Positions 12,590-25,065 of a stretch of 64,000 bases of DNA are shown here, piece after piece. Below the pieces are notes generated by a model. That model was not told the origin of the DNA. It did not search any database and was given only the letters and a program-made list of their open reading frames with translations. The first letter of the stretch is position 1. Each line of letters begins with the position of its first letter. The position numbers and the translations under genes were made by a program. Where the stretch lies: assembly GCF_032062135.1 (NCBI RefSeq), contig NC_092861.1, positions 136,222,917 through 136,286,916 on the forward strand, written 5' to 3'. The stretch comes from Pyxicephalus adspersus (Eukaryota; Chordata; Amphibia; Anura; Pyxicephalidae).

Positions 12590-12785
12590 TGCTATATGCA
12601 TGGAGTTTGTATGTATTTGTGCGGATTTCATGCCACATCCAAAAACCATACTAAAAGAAAAAATGACCCAATATTATTAACATATATCTAAGGTAGGAAC
12701 AATAGGTTGTAAGAAACAGTTGAAATAACTAAATATTCTGTAAATATCTGTGGAAGATGTTGGTGCTATATAAATGAGTAAAATA
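12590..12785 (+). mobile_element. SINE fragment with L2-type tail
   Basis: GCATGGAGTTTGTATGTATT at the start and GATGTTGGTGCTATATAAAT at the end match the SINE family at 57541-57870. The middle is strongly diverged and the head is missing. Confidence 0.55.
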
Positions 12786-13025
12786 TAAAGCAAGATCTCC
12801 TAAAGTATTAGTTTAAACCGATATACAATTAGTACTCCTGCTTTGTTTTTGGTAAATCTAAAGCTGGACACTCAATCTCTTTTAGATTTATCTAAACTAT
12901 GTATTGCAATAAATCACCTAAACTTTACCTGCAATTTGTAGAGGAAAGAGAAAAGCGATAGAGATGAGCTCATCATTCTGCTGCTTTTCTTTTCCCTGCC
13001 CAATCACAAGCTGGGCAAGAAACAA

Positions 13026-13061
13026 GTGATGCAGGTAAGTGATGCCGGTAAGTGATGCAGA
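13026..13061. repeat. Short tandem repeat, 15-bp unit
   Basis: GTGATGCAGGTAA, GTGATGCCGGTAA and GTGATGCAG in tandem. Confidence 0.7.
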
Positions 13062-14221
13062 ACAGCAACAAAGAAAAAAAGTCCCCATTCCTGCCAGGCA
13101 AGGCTGTGCTGTTTGGAAACGTTGTAAAAATCTCATGACTGGATAGCTTGTAAAACAGTTTGCTTATATGAATTTAATAGATGTATGTAGGTGTTGCAAA
13201 GCTGCACAAGAAAACCTGTAAAACGGTGCAGATAATCATATTTGCTTTAAGTAATGCCTCCTATAAATCAGTGCCGAGGATTAGAAGACAAGAACCACAG
13301 ACAGAAGGGATTCTTTGTGCAGAAGCCAGGAATAGGCAGGTAACAGTCACAGACTCATACACATACTCCTGAAGGAAAATTGCACATATAATGATTCTCA
13401 TTCACATACAGCAGTACTTTCCATTGAAGACAATGATCACAGCCTGGAAACAGAGACGTAGACAGGGTGGGATGTTTCTGCTGCAATATGACAGGGCTGC
13501 AGACAGGGAGGGGATCTGGTGGGAAGATGCTGTATTTTGCCTACCAGGGGATTGTGACCTCTCCCAAACTGCAGAGAAGACAGCACTGTGTCCGCTCCCA
13601 GCTATGTCACCTTCTAATACTATCCAGAGGCTGACATTATCATCTTCTATGAAGCAATAGATGGAGAGAAACGGCCACATGGAATGAGATTGTGGCAAAG
13701 TGCAAATATTTCTGGCAATATCAAACCATAATTTTACCGAGCACAGCTAATTAGTTTTGACGAGTCTTAGGTGCTTAGCACCATCATGTAAGGGGGGAAT
13801 TAACAAGTAGCTTCTCCTGTATTGTCATATGGTTAGATCCCCATGTCTATAGTCAAATCATGACTTACGTACAGATGTACAGATCTGATGTAGAGTTGAA
13901 ATAAATGTCAGATATGTCAGTGTGCAGACAGAATGTCATGAACTTGTACTCCAGCACTTTTACATTTTTCTGCTCTGGTTAAAGAAAATGGGCTTGGTTT
14001 TCTGAATATTAATATTATTCAACATTATTCTCTTTATATCTGTTGTATATAATTATTTACAACAGTCTAGGGCATTTCTAGACAGAATAGAGGATGTCAC
14101 ATTTAAGGCCTGGTAATAGCAGAGATGCATAGATGTGCATTGTGCTCCTATTCCATGTATGGATCCATGATGCCTGCTCTAACAATATGACCACTTCCAT
14201 AGACGATTACCACTCATTATT

Positions 14222-14740
14222 ATTAAACAGTATTAATAAAGCACCAACATATTACGCAGTGCAGTACATTAAATAGGCGTTACAAATGACAGACAGATAC
14301 AGACAGTCACAGTGGAGGAGGAGGAGAGGACCCTGCCCCAAAGAGCTTACAATTTAGGAGGTGGGGAATAAACACACAATAGGAGGGGAGATATGTAGTG
14401 ATGGGAAGTGGTGAAGGTTTTTAGAGACAGAAAGAGACAGGTAGGTAAGTTTGAAAAGATGGGTTTTGGGTGATCTTTTAAATGAGCAGAAAGTAGGAGC
14501 AAGCCGAATAGGATGAGGAACACCATTCTAGAGAGTCAGGGCAGCTCTAGAAACGTCTTGGAGGTGTGCAGGTGAGGAGGTTATGAGAGAGGATATCATT
14601 AGTAGGTCATTAGAGGAGCGGAGAGAGCAGCTAGGGGAGTATTTTTCCACCAGGTCAGAAAGGTAAGTGGGACAAGAACTGTGGAGGGATTTGAAGGCAA
14701 AGCACAGGAGCTTGAATTTGATTCTAAGGTGAAATCATCA
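14222..14740 (-). repeat. Long interspersed repeat ending in L2-type tail
   Basis: The left end contains CACCAACATATTACGCAGTG, the reverse of the L2-type tail, then purine-rich sequence (GGAGGAGGAGAGGACCCTGC, CAAAGAGCTTACAATTTAGG). The style is that of a frog retroposon, with the 3' tail at low coordinates. No coding frame survives. The right boundary is approximate. Confidence 0.55.
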
Positions 14741-14818
14741 TCATTAATACTGGGAAATTGAGACATCTAACTAAGGGGTCATCAAACTAGGTTTAAAGAC
14801 GTACAAAACAGGTACAAA

Positions 14819-14986
14819 CCTATCAAAATGATTGCACCAAACAGACAGAGATAATCAGAGATAATTGACTTAATTCATGCCTGATTGAATGCATGTGTAA
14901 GTAAAAAAGTATATATTCAATCAGGCATGAATTAAGTCAATTATCTCTGATTATCTCTGTCTATTTGGTGCAATTATTTTGATAGG
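14819..14986. repeat. Large inverted repeat, 72-bp arms, 24-bp loop
   Basis: The left arm 14819-14890 and right arm 14915-14986 are reverse complements with two differences in 72 bases. They share the core GATAATCAGAGATAATTGAC and TTAATTCATGCCTGATTGAA. The flanks outside CCTATC do not pair. The element has no ORF. Confidence 0.95.
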
Positions 14987-15190
14987 ACCAATAGGATTCC
15001 ATCTGGAGAGGTATGCATTAGTTACTGCCCCCCCTTTTGCTTAACTGGTGAAACATCTTTCTGGTCATGAGATGCTGAGACTGATGTAGGCAATTCTGTA
15101 AGTTTATTATGTGTATACATAGACTGTGTATATTGTTGTGCATATACGCACTTTTGTGTAAATGAATGCTTGGATCATGAATAGACACAG

Positions 15191-15284
15191 ATCTCCTGAA
15201 ACTGTCCTGAAGAAGCGGATCTCATTAGTCTGCGAATCGCGTCCACAACGTGTAACCCATTGATTGGATGTTCACCCAGGAGAT
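15191..15284 (+). other. Structured repeat motif, hammerhead-like core (copy 1)
   Basis: The outer stem ATCTCCTG (15191-15198) pairs with CAGGAGAT (15277-15284). Inside are CTGAAGA, a stem GCGGA (15215-15219) with TCTGC (15229-15233), then GAATCGCGT. The order CTGANGA-stem-GAAN resembles a hammerhead core, but there is an extra A before the stem and GAAT replaces GAAA. Probably degenerate. Copies 2 and 3 are at 21736 and 25066. Confidence 0.4.
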
Positions 15285-18074
15285 ATTGCATGTATGATAT
15301 GTTTTTACCCTTAAAGATGGTTGTTATATGTTTGATATTGAAATAAAGTCTTTTAAGCTATATGACCTGGATTTAGTTTGGCCTCAAAAGTCCCATAAAA
15401 TTCAATTCTTTCTCCAATGTTTCTATTAACTAGGGATGTGGCCTATTTGCAATTTGAGTAGAGGAAGTTCCATATTGTTATATTCTTTTAAGAAAAGGCA
15501 GTTTTTTTTTCAAACAAAACATTAGTAATAGATTTACTTGTCCTTGTTGAGGAGACTCTACCTGTTTACAGGAATAGGAAGTTCTAATCTTCTCTACTAT
15601 ATCCTAAAACAAGAAAAATTCACTTTGTATTGTCTACTTAGGACAAATGATCCTACTACTATTAGTAAACTTAATCAACTATCCTTAAATGTTAAACTAT
15701 TTCTAAATATTTGTATTTATTCTCATAGTTTTACCTGGAACTATTAAACTGTTTAACATCCTGAGTAAGCAAACTCATTTTTCTACCTCTCCTAAATATA
15801 TTAGAAGACAATAATTACATAGAGGCAGGGAACCCTTGCTATGAACGCTCTATTAATAAACATGCACAGGGCTTATAAGAAATATACTGAATGCTTCCTC
15901 CAAAAACAAAGCTGATGCAACCTGAATCACTAAATATTTGACTTTCCCTACTCACAATTACCTGTTTTTCAAGAAGAGATGACATGAAAAATAATCAAGA
16001 CCTGTGTGTGCATATTCACCGTCCTAATAAGTCTTTGTTACAAAGCAACATAAAATTAGGTTGTAAAAAATGACTCTTGAAGAGTCTTTCAGCTGATCTC
16101 ATCCCCATTACTGTTTTATCATGTCTTGTTCTAAACTGTGTCTCTGTGTAGAGGTGTTTGGGCAGGGCTTTGCTTCCGCATGTCACAGCCTCCAGCATGA
16201 GAACAGTAAGAAAAAAAGAAGCAACACCTTGTAGGCATATACGGACCTTCACATTTCCGGAATTGCACTGCCTATTTTCAGGAAGACTTTCAGATAAAAA
16301 GTACATTTTTGAGGGCACTGCCCAGACATTAATGAAATGTCTAGATTTCCGCTACAGCATAGCAGTTCTTCACTTCTTAAGCTCAGTTCCACTTTAATAC
16401 TTACTTCTTGATAGATGACGAGTCCTTAAGTAAAATTATTGATACAACGACAAAGGCTGTGATAAGGCATCTAGTGGTGGAGAGCATCTAATAGGGCTTT
16501 CAAATGTTTGGAGAGTCCTAATACGGGTACATTCATTAGGTGAGTCAGAGGATCCAGCCTAATATTGATTTCTGCCAAGCAGGACAGAAGATCATTGATC
16601 CCAGTATAGTACAGCACAATGCTCATGCAGGTATATAATATGTGATATAATGTGCCAATGTGGGAGCTGCATCTCCAGCAGAAATTCATGTCACTCACTT
16701 TAAGAGTTAGAATCTTCAGCATTGAAAACAAGGAGTTTTACCTGTTTAACCTATTACATGGTGCCCTCATTTATCTATGGGATAAGATAGTAATGTAGAT
16801 GTTGGCAGAATAAACCACAGAGCACAACAGCACACTAGGAATATGGAAAGCTTCCACTCATGTAAGAAGCCAATAGATGATTAATATTGCTGGTGCCCAT
16901 CCAACTTAGAAAAGTATGTTTAGGATGCAGTTGTGTACCTCCGAGGGAGAATTATTCTGAGAGCTTTTGCTGATAGCTTTCCTATAAAGAGTTCAAATCT
17001 ATCTACTGCTTTCAGTACTAGAACGAGTGTGTGCAGCAGAAATTTTAGGGAATATTATAAGTCCAATTCTTGAGTTAATCTTTCCAGAGGGGACACAGAA
17101 ATGCTGAAAGCAGTTCCAACCCTGCAAAAGCTTGAGCTTTGGATATACTTAAATGTCCTGCTACCATGAAGAGGGTGTGGGGTGGCTTATGAGGTATCAT
17201 GGCTGAACCATTAGACAAATACTTTAGGGTGCTTCTCGCAATATCAGTTACTGGTTATCATAATGATGAATCATTCTAATACCCATCATATACCGTATGG
17301 TTGGGTAAACGAGCAGTTATATATGAGTGATTCCACTGACACTCCTTTAACTGTCTGTTGATCTTTAATATTTATTTGTTAGGGTGATTTTTTAGGGCAA
17401 TTGATTGACACCTATTAATGGTTAACAGATCATTGCATCTCAGTGCATGCTTTTCATTATTGGTCATGCAGTGGTTTATGCAACTCTCATTTTTATGCAA
17501 TTTCGTCTTTTTGTTAGCATTGATCAAAAGACCATAATGATACACTTGTGGAACCCATTAGTCAATTTCTAAAGCCTACGGAGCCAGGTAGTAGATTCTG
17601 GGCTGTGCTGAAAAAGAGGTGATGTGACATTGTAAGAATAAACTTCCCAACGTGTACGAACGGTAATATTACTTAAACCAAAGGAACAACTATCATTAGG
17701 CCTCCTGTCATGTGATATGAATATATAATTTACACACAAAGCATTCCTAACAGTGAATACATAAAATGTCTTTTTTAGCCGCTCATCTAGATTATTATTA
17801 CATAGCATGAATAATATGAAATTGCACCTCTCCCCCTCATATTCCAAAGCATAAAAATAGACTGTAATAATACAGCACTTGATTCAGAAATGAGTTACCA
17901 TTGAATTGAAAATTTGCACAGCATGGTTACGGTGCTTTATCATATTTATACTCTTCTCACACAAAACATAGGTGTTCTCACTCTCATTTTTTTGCTAGAT
18001 ATGCTACGAGATGAACATAGGGTGAGCAGGTCAGCATATTGTTGTTTTATATGACCATGGGTGACATTATAGAC

Positions 18075-18370
18075 CAGACTTTCTCAACCCTTTTAACCTG
18101 GAGAAAAACGTAGAAATAACTTTTGGGTCTTGGCGAAGCCCTAAAAAATTCCCTTTTACCATTTATCTTCAGAGGGAACAAAGCCTCTTAAATTGGTGGC
18201 AATTGGAAAGAATCCCCCTACAGTGGTGACTGGAATAACACTTTTATAGATACCTAAAAACATTGTTAGACTCATGCAACTGACTCCATTAAGTGATGTC
18301 GGCCCCAGAACTACACAGGCATCATCAAATGGGAGGTCAATAAGCCACAGGTCAAGGTTGAGAATGGCTG
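18075..18370 (+). mobile_element. hAT-like short element, copy 2
   Basis: Ends CAGACTTTCTCAACCC and (reverse complement) CAGCCATTCTCAACCTTGAC form inverted termini. Interior blocks are shared with 1526-1754. No matching 8-bp duplication. Non-coding. Confidence 0.65.
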
Positions 18371-19475
18371 GTCTAGATGGATGGGGCATGAAAAACCTTG
18401 TGACAATCAGTATTGGCTTCGTAGAAGAACTGCTTGGAAGGGGCATTGCTTGGGACAGATGTCAAGCATCACACATTTAGGCTGACATCCAGTTCAACCG
18501 CTGATGAAACTTTCTTTACAAACAAAAATGGTATAAACCTTGTTAAGTATCTATCTTTGACAAATAAATTCACAAGATGCACCCATGTCATGAGGTAGAC
18601 AGCAGAGGAGTAGATTTTTACAATCAGACTCACTCTCTCTTTGACTATAATCTTATAGGGTCCACAAATTACAGACAAAAAGGTAAAGGTCTCTGCTTTG
18701 AGTTACAGAACCAAAACGAGCATGCATATGATATTGAGTGAAGCCAAAATGCCATGTTCTTGTGCTTGGTTTATAACTGTGTTTCAAAGTATTGCAATTT
18801 TGAGATCAGCAAGACATCCCAACAAATAGCATTTCAGAGCAGCAGTTTGACAATAGCAGTAGGAAGCTCTGTGATCAGGCTTTTTTGGACAAAGCTGCTA
18901 AGGTCAGCTTTGTAATAAAAGAAACCTGTGGTGCTGGGCACAAATGTATATATGAAATATGTATATGTCACATTTTACATTAAACATTCCCTTTAACATC
19001 AGTAATTTTTCCCAGAAGGCTATGGCCTCTTGTGTTTCTATATTGTACATTGCAAATTCCTGAATGTCAGACTTGTGAAAACGACGTATGAACAGGTGAA
19101 CATACGCATGAGCATGCTAAATGTAATTCTCATGCATACCATTACAGAAATGTTCAATCACATGCTCTTTTGTGTAAAGGTTATTGCCATGGCATTACAT
19201 ACATGTGGGTGGGGGTATATATTAAAGTTAACTTTTCTCAAAAATGTTATGTAGGACTATATTTATGTAGAGATACACTTTTTTAACTGGTAAGCCCAAT
19301 TGAAGTTACAGGATAAACTATACGGCCCAAATAAAATGTTGCTAACAACTACAATTTGTATAATCTTTCTTCACCTCCATTTTTGTAACATAGATGTTTC
19401 ACAATGTTTTTAATGTGTAGTCTATAGGTGCCAGAGTTTGACCATACTGCCTGCACCCTGTTAACTAACAGACCT

Positions 19476-19555
19476 GGTCAGACACACTCCTCATTGGTCA
19501 GACGCACCCCCTAGCTAGTCAGACACACTGCTCATTGGTCAGACACACCCCTTCT
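19476..19555. repeat. 20-21-bp minisatellite, four units
   Basis: Units of the form GGTCAGACACACTCCTCATT, diverged by a few bases. Confidence 0.88.
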
Positions 19556-19865
19556 TTATTCACCATATGTGTTGAGGGGTGTGGCTATTACTCATGAATG
19601 CCAGCACATAGCACTGGAATGTAAAAGAAGGGAGCAGCGTTTTCACTAAAGGAAACTATCATTTAAAGACATATCCAAGCAAAAAATCCGTTAGAAATGA
19701 TACAATATTGCTGTACAGGTCTGTAAAAAAAATAAGGTGTATGACATTGGTTTTGCTTTGTACTGCTGCTTTCTTTTGATAACAAAATTTGCTGTTGCTA
19801 AATCTTCTGGAAAGTTATCAGTATATTAAAAGTTGCGACTTTATACATAAATATAAACTTTTTTT

Positions 19866-20206
19866 TCTTAGGGATCAATGTGGATTTGCTCATCGGCGGT
19901 AAGCAACAGCCGCAGAGAAACGTCAATTATTTCTCAGATAGGTATCTTGCACTGCTTATCCTGCATTACTGTCAGGGATGTGATAGCAGAGACACTTACA
20001 TGGTGCTTATCAAGAATAGGAAGTGTGTGTCGCTTGCACAGAGGAATCTGCCTCGGGAGCAAGCTAGCATTATCAAGAGAAATAGCAATGCAGATGAAAT
20101 TCTCTCTGTGCCGCAGCCAATTCTCCTAGACTTTCCTCATTTTCAATGTTACACTTTATCAGTGCTATTTTATTCTGATAGGCACATTTCATCAGCCGCT
20201 CACTAA
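19866..20206 (+). other. Open stretch with splice-like signals, unassigned
   Basis: A pyrimidine tract ending TTTTTTTTCTTAG is followed by a frame open for 108 codons from an ATG at 19880, with a GTAAGC donor-like site inside at 19910. It opens MDLLIGGKQQPQRNVNYFSD and matches no family I recognise. The composition is less AT-rich than its surroundings. It could be a conserved non-coding block or chance. Confidence 0.2.
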
Positions 20207-20537
20207 GGCTCTGTGATGTGTTTCAAAGAATTTGGAACCTATACTTCCATTTCAGGCCCAATACAGTGTATGATGGAAATAAATACTCTATATCAGGCTT
20301 GAAATGGCATTCTGAAAGCTGTTGATGAAATATACCTCCCACATGTCTTGTCTCTGCCTGATGTGTTTTTCTATAAGTAAAGCAGGTTAAAGCTGAACTC
20401 TAAATGAACTGTTAAAGAGACACTGGCACCTTGTCCATTTAGGACAAAACTAACAACTTTATACTCACATCTCACCCTCTACCTCACCTCTCAAATGTAC
20501 CCAGTATTGGCACTCAGAGGCAGAAATTATATTACCC

Positions 20538-20731
20538 CTCTGTTTCCCAACCAGGGTTCCTCCAGAGATTGCTAGGGGTTCATTGAGCAATGAGCAGTTT
20601 GTACCTCTCTGGTCAGTTTACTGAGTCCAGTTATCTTTTTGGCTACTGTACTGTGGATATAGTAATTAAAGCAGGAAGACCTAAAAGTTATTTCGAAGTT
20701 TTCTATATGGTATAAAGATTGAGGAATGCTG
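20538..20731 (+). mobile_element. hAT-like element (GGGTTCCTCCAGAG family)
   Basis: CAGGGTTCCTCCAGAGATTG near the left end and GATTGAGGAATGCTG at the right end. The interior ATGAGCAGTTTGTACC and CTGTGGATATAGTAATTA are shared with 7293-7585. Confidence 0.65.
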
Positions 20732-21029
20732 TGTTAGTGTGTTGTGTTAGTAAGGCTGAAAAGGCCTAGAGATTGGCACAACGACGTGTTGGCACTCATG
20801 TTACCCCTCCATGTAGTTGTACCTAGGTACGGTTCAAACACTGCATCATAGAAGGAGGTCACAAGATCCCCCTTGCTTCAGGGCACTGCATATTTTTTAG
20901 TGGCATCTACAGAGGAAGTGGGAAGGGACGAACACTGGAAAGGCGAACAGAAAGTGGCCTTAGTGTTGGAGACACTGTCACTTTGGTAACTGCATCTCTA
21001 CAAATTCAAATACATACCGTATGTTACTA

Positions 21030-21320
21030 TTTTGCATTTATGGCACCAACATATTATGCAGCTCTGTACAGAATCCATAGTCATGTCACTAACTATCCCT
21101 CAGAGGCACTCGTAATCTAATTTTCCTAACATCAGAATAAGAATAATACAGACAATGTCCAATTTTGTGGGAATGCCCATAACCTACCAGTATGTTTTTC
21201 AGATGTGGGAGGAAACCCCAAGCCAACCAAATAAGTGGAAGACAAGCAGATTCCACACAGGACCAAAATTCAAACCTAGACCTAAGTGCTGGTCACAAAG
21301 TCACCGTGCTGCCAATAATG
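21030..21320 (-). mobile_element. tRNA-like SINE, minus orientation
   Basis: The reverse L2-type tail (ATGGCACCAACATATTATGC) is at the left. Then come the reversed middle (CCAGTATGTTTTTCAGATGT, GGGAGGAAACCCCAAGCC) and reversed head. The family is the one at 57541-57870. The 168-codon frame across it is SINE-derived. Confidence 0.8.
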
Positions 21321-21735
21321 TGATCTACTTGGCCTGCCACAGTCTTCGTGCAGACTATTTTTTTTCTCATGTCTCTAAAACCCTGCATAGACATCTGAGT
21401 GTCGTCACTCTTAATAGAGTAAGCTATAAGCCTTGTGCTGTTGTTGTCCAAGCCTGTTCAATAGACAGAAAGTTGCGGAGTCCCAGGAGAGCTTTACCTA
21501 TATTTTTGTGGTTTTTGGCTGCCAAGCCTGTTATATTCAAGAGTATAGAGAAGAAGAAGATAGAGAGCAGGCTTTTTAATAGCAAGGTGCAGCAAAATAA
21601 TTTTAATGTTTTGTGTTCGAAATTAGCTCCTAACGGAGTCCAATCGAACACTATTGCATAAATAGATTCTAAATTAGTTTAGTTGTATTGCAAAATTATA
21701 AGTGGTTACATTCAGTATATATAATACAATCAAAT

Positions 21736-21788
21736 CTCAAATATCCCAACGCGTTTCCCCATTAAGCTTTCTCACAGGATTGCTTGAG
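21736..21788 (-). other. Structured repeat motif, hammerhead-like core (copy 2)
   Basis: CTCAA (21736-21740) pairs with TTGAG (21784-21788), and ATCC (21743-21746) with GGAT (21777-21780). The minus strand then carries GGGGAAACGCGTTGGG. The CTGANGA part is damaged (CTGTGAGA). Confidence 0.4.
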
Positions 21789-21906
21789 ATAACAGTCTGG
21801 TAGAATCAAATGTAGTCATTGGAAGGGTAGAGAGAGGGGAAAAGTAGAACAAGAAAAATATACAGTGTTACAATACAATATTCGATTACCAAATAGGACA
21901 GAAAAC

Positions 21907-21931
21907 ATATATATATATATATATATATATA
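21907..21931. repeat. (AT)n microsatellite
   Basis: About twelve AT dinucleotides. Confidence 0.95.
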
Positions 21932-24364
21932 CGTATATAGTAATATTGCAATTACTTACAAATGTCAAACCACTATGTAAAGGTGAGAGTCAAAACATCT
22001 GTTAAGTGTCAGTGCCCCAAATTCTGGAGGAAGGGGGAGAGAAGAGAGGAAAGGGGTAAAAAGAAGAAAGTTGAACTATGTAAAGTAAAGGGGGTTAAAT
22101 GAGTTTGGGATGATAGTATTAACGTTTCAAATAACTTACAGGAATTTATGATTCCACTAGTCCAAAAGTATCAGGAATGGTATATGTCATGGACATAATC
22201 AGTGCTGAAATAGAGGGGTAATGGTCAGTATATCACCCATGTAGCATTAATTAAAAGTAATTTTGTTTGTAGTGAAGTCAAAATGTATTGTTATAGAGGG
22301 TAAACTGCTTACATCAAAAATGGGATTGTGAAATGAGAGCTTCAGAAGCATTGGAGAGGAGGTTTGTTCTTGGGAATTGCTTGTATTGAGTAATACAGAG
22401 AAATAATCAGTATCTAAGAACTGAGGGAGAAATCAGTCGGATGTAGAAAATCTGAAGTATTTCTAGAATGATGAAATGAGGCCATGAAAGAAGAGGGCCA
22501 TTAAGTGGCGCACTTACTTTTTGGAGAAACGTTGGTGGTGTGAGTGGAGTAAGGCACTGAAGCCAACAGCCAGGCCGAAAGGGTCAGGACAGGTTGGTGT
22601 CCTGTCCTTAAATGACGCTTCTTGAGTACTGGGGAGCAAGATCTTGTGATACTAAGCCATGCTATTAAGAAATGCTGTTGCTATGGTTCTAAGGCATTTC
22701 TGTCCTCATTACAGGGGAGGGGGAGAAAAGAACGATGCATAAAGGATAGTCACTTTTGGAGTTGAATAGACACCTATGGAGTTTCACTACCTTGCAAGAC
22801 CATCTTGCTTCCCCCACTCCCTCCATTAAGAAAATGTATCCAACTCAAAGAAAGAATTTTACATGATTGGTCGATTCTGAGATACAGACAGCTAAAAAGT
22901 TTAAAATTTCCCTGTAAAAGTCAAGTGTGGCCCCACCTATTCCTCCCTACTAATACTCTCTATATGCTTTTTCAAATGTTGCTTGATCAATAGGGAGGAT
23001 CAGGGGTGTGGAAAGGGAGAGCCAAGCTTAACTTTTGTAGGAACATGTAGGATTTGCCTTATGTACTTTTATATTGCCATATACTGTACCTTCAGCAGCC
23101 TATATCTCATGATAAGCAAACCCATTGTGCCTGAAATTGATCTATAACTGAATTTAAAAAGTTAATGTTTATATTTAGTTTAAAGCCAATCATACAAAGG
23201 ATAGAAACCTAAGAAAAGCCATCTCGTTTGTCTTTTTTTTACCTAGCCCCTCAACCTTCAATGTGGACTATCCTGGGACAAAATCATATTTATTTACGGT
23301 ATTGATTGTAGGATTGAAAAGCAACAATGCCCAATGAGTTCGGAAATAGATCCCATAAAAAGTTTTTTGTAATATTCACAAAGGGACAATGTAGCTGATA
23401 AACACAGATAAAAATATACTATTACATGCCACAACAAATGTAGAAACATTAAAACATTTTACACAAAGGCTATAGCCAGCCATAAGAAAACATAAAGTAT
23501 TCTGAAACATTTATGGTGCACTTGAAAGTTTATGTGCCCCGTAAATAAATGCCTTTAAAGCTGACTAATACTTGGTAGGAGGATATTAATAAGTCAGAAT
23601 CTGTACTTACTCAAAGTTTTGGGAAGCATAATATTGTAGATTAAGCGATTTCAAGCATAACTATAGACAAACACTATGCTTATAATGACAACACAGAACA
23701 CCAGGTAATTCTAGTATTTCTATTGTTCTAAGTCATTGTGAATGCTGATTGACTTATTTCTGACCTTGGCACACCTAGTTCTGCACCTGCCTATTTCATC
23801 CTTTGTAAAACAAAGCTCTATTTGTATGCATAGGATATGCAAAGTACTTAATACCTCCCTACAGAACTCATATTCTGGGTTTATTTATTGATGCAGGACA
23901 AGCAACATGTGGCAGCCAAGCAGCCTGTAGTTTGCAGCAGTCACGTTATTTTGTGACTTTTTAGACTAGTTATTATGAGTTATTGCATTCACACTTTATT
24001 ATTTGCCAAGCTGACTTAGCGTATTATAATATGCATGTTGCAAGCAGGTACAATACACCATCCAGTTATTTTGTGCATGGAGCCTAAGTCATACTACCCA
24101 AGTTTCCTTTTTATAGTAAAGTAGTCCTAATGTTGTAGTGCAAAAGGTTATAGTAAAGAATAATGTACCAAAATATGGGCAAGATTGATTGTGGCATTTA
24201 AGGGCCTTTTTGCATCCGTCCTTACTTGTGCATTACACTAATGCATATATGTTATGAGTTGTGCATAGGGGCTCCATTGACAATGAATGGTGGAGCAACA
24301 CAATTTGTTTTTCTTCTTTGAAAAGCATGCATTTTCTCAGTTTAGTTCAGTCAAGCCATAAGAT

Positions 24365-24381
24365 TTTTTTTTTTTTTTTTT
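24365..24381. repeat. Poly-T tract
   Basis: Homopolymer directly at the left edge of the duplicated block. Confidence 0.9.
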
Positions 24382-24701
24382 GCACGCTACATGTCAATCC
24401 TTAGAGAGTAAGCTCATACTGAATCTTCTCCCATTACTCTACCCATTAACAATGAAACTGTAAATCCACAAAATCTGCCATTTAGACTGAAAATAAATAA
24501 GTGTGTTTTCCTTGTGTTTAGACAGCCTCCATCAAACGCTCCTCAATTATCCCGGTGCTGGCAGGATTATAGAAATAGATAGATGTCGCAAAGTGGAATT
24601 GCATCAATCTGTATTATAATATTGGTGCTGAAAACACTTTATTTTACAATTTCATGTACCAGTGTAGATCAGTGTGTACTATTACTGTTCATGGTACTGA
24701 A
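24382..24701 (+). repeat. Local segmental duplication, copy A
   Basis: About 320 bp alignable by eye with 27932-28250. Long identical runs include AAATAAATAAGTGT, TTAGACAGCCTCCATCAAA and GTGCTGAAAACACTTTATTT. Homology resumes at 25221-25281. The sequence carries no transposon termini that I can see. Confidence 0.88.
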
Positions 24702-25065
24702 ATGAACCTCAAATTCTGGCTAAGAACTGAGTTACTGGGCTGAATAGAACAATGGGATGTAAGTAAAAAAAAGTGTCAGTGTGGTCTAGCGAATGCTAAT
24801 CTAAAATAAAAAAACAAGAAGGAGGGAGAAAAAGCAGAGGATTTTGTTTGCCTTAATAATTTATATGTAGTTATTCAAGAGATGGGAAATAATAATCCAC
24901 CAGCTAGGTGGTACAGTAACACATTTTAATGGTGTCCTTTTTGACTGCCAATGAATATAATGTCCTTAGGATGTGATACTAGACAAAAATCAACTACACA
25001 ATTTACACAGAAGAAAGGAAAATGATGAGAAAATAAAATGATTAATCAAAGGTTAATCTGGATCT

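Noticed and set aside
14819..14986. microRNA precursor
   Set aside because: The stem is too long and too perfect for a typical pre-miRNA; a fold-back element is likelier.
18067..18378. 8-bp target duplication around the hAT-like element
   Set aside because: The flanks TTATAGAC and GTCTAGAT do not match in direct orientation.
21155..21661. 168-codon plus-strand frame
   Set aside because: Its first part is an antisense SINE and the rest has no recognisable domain.
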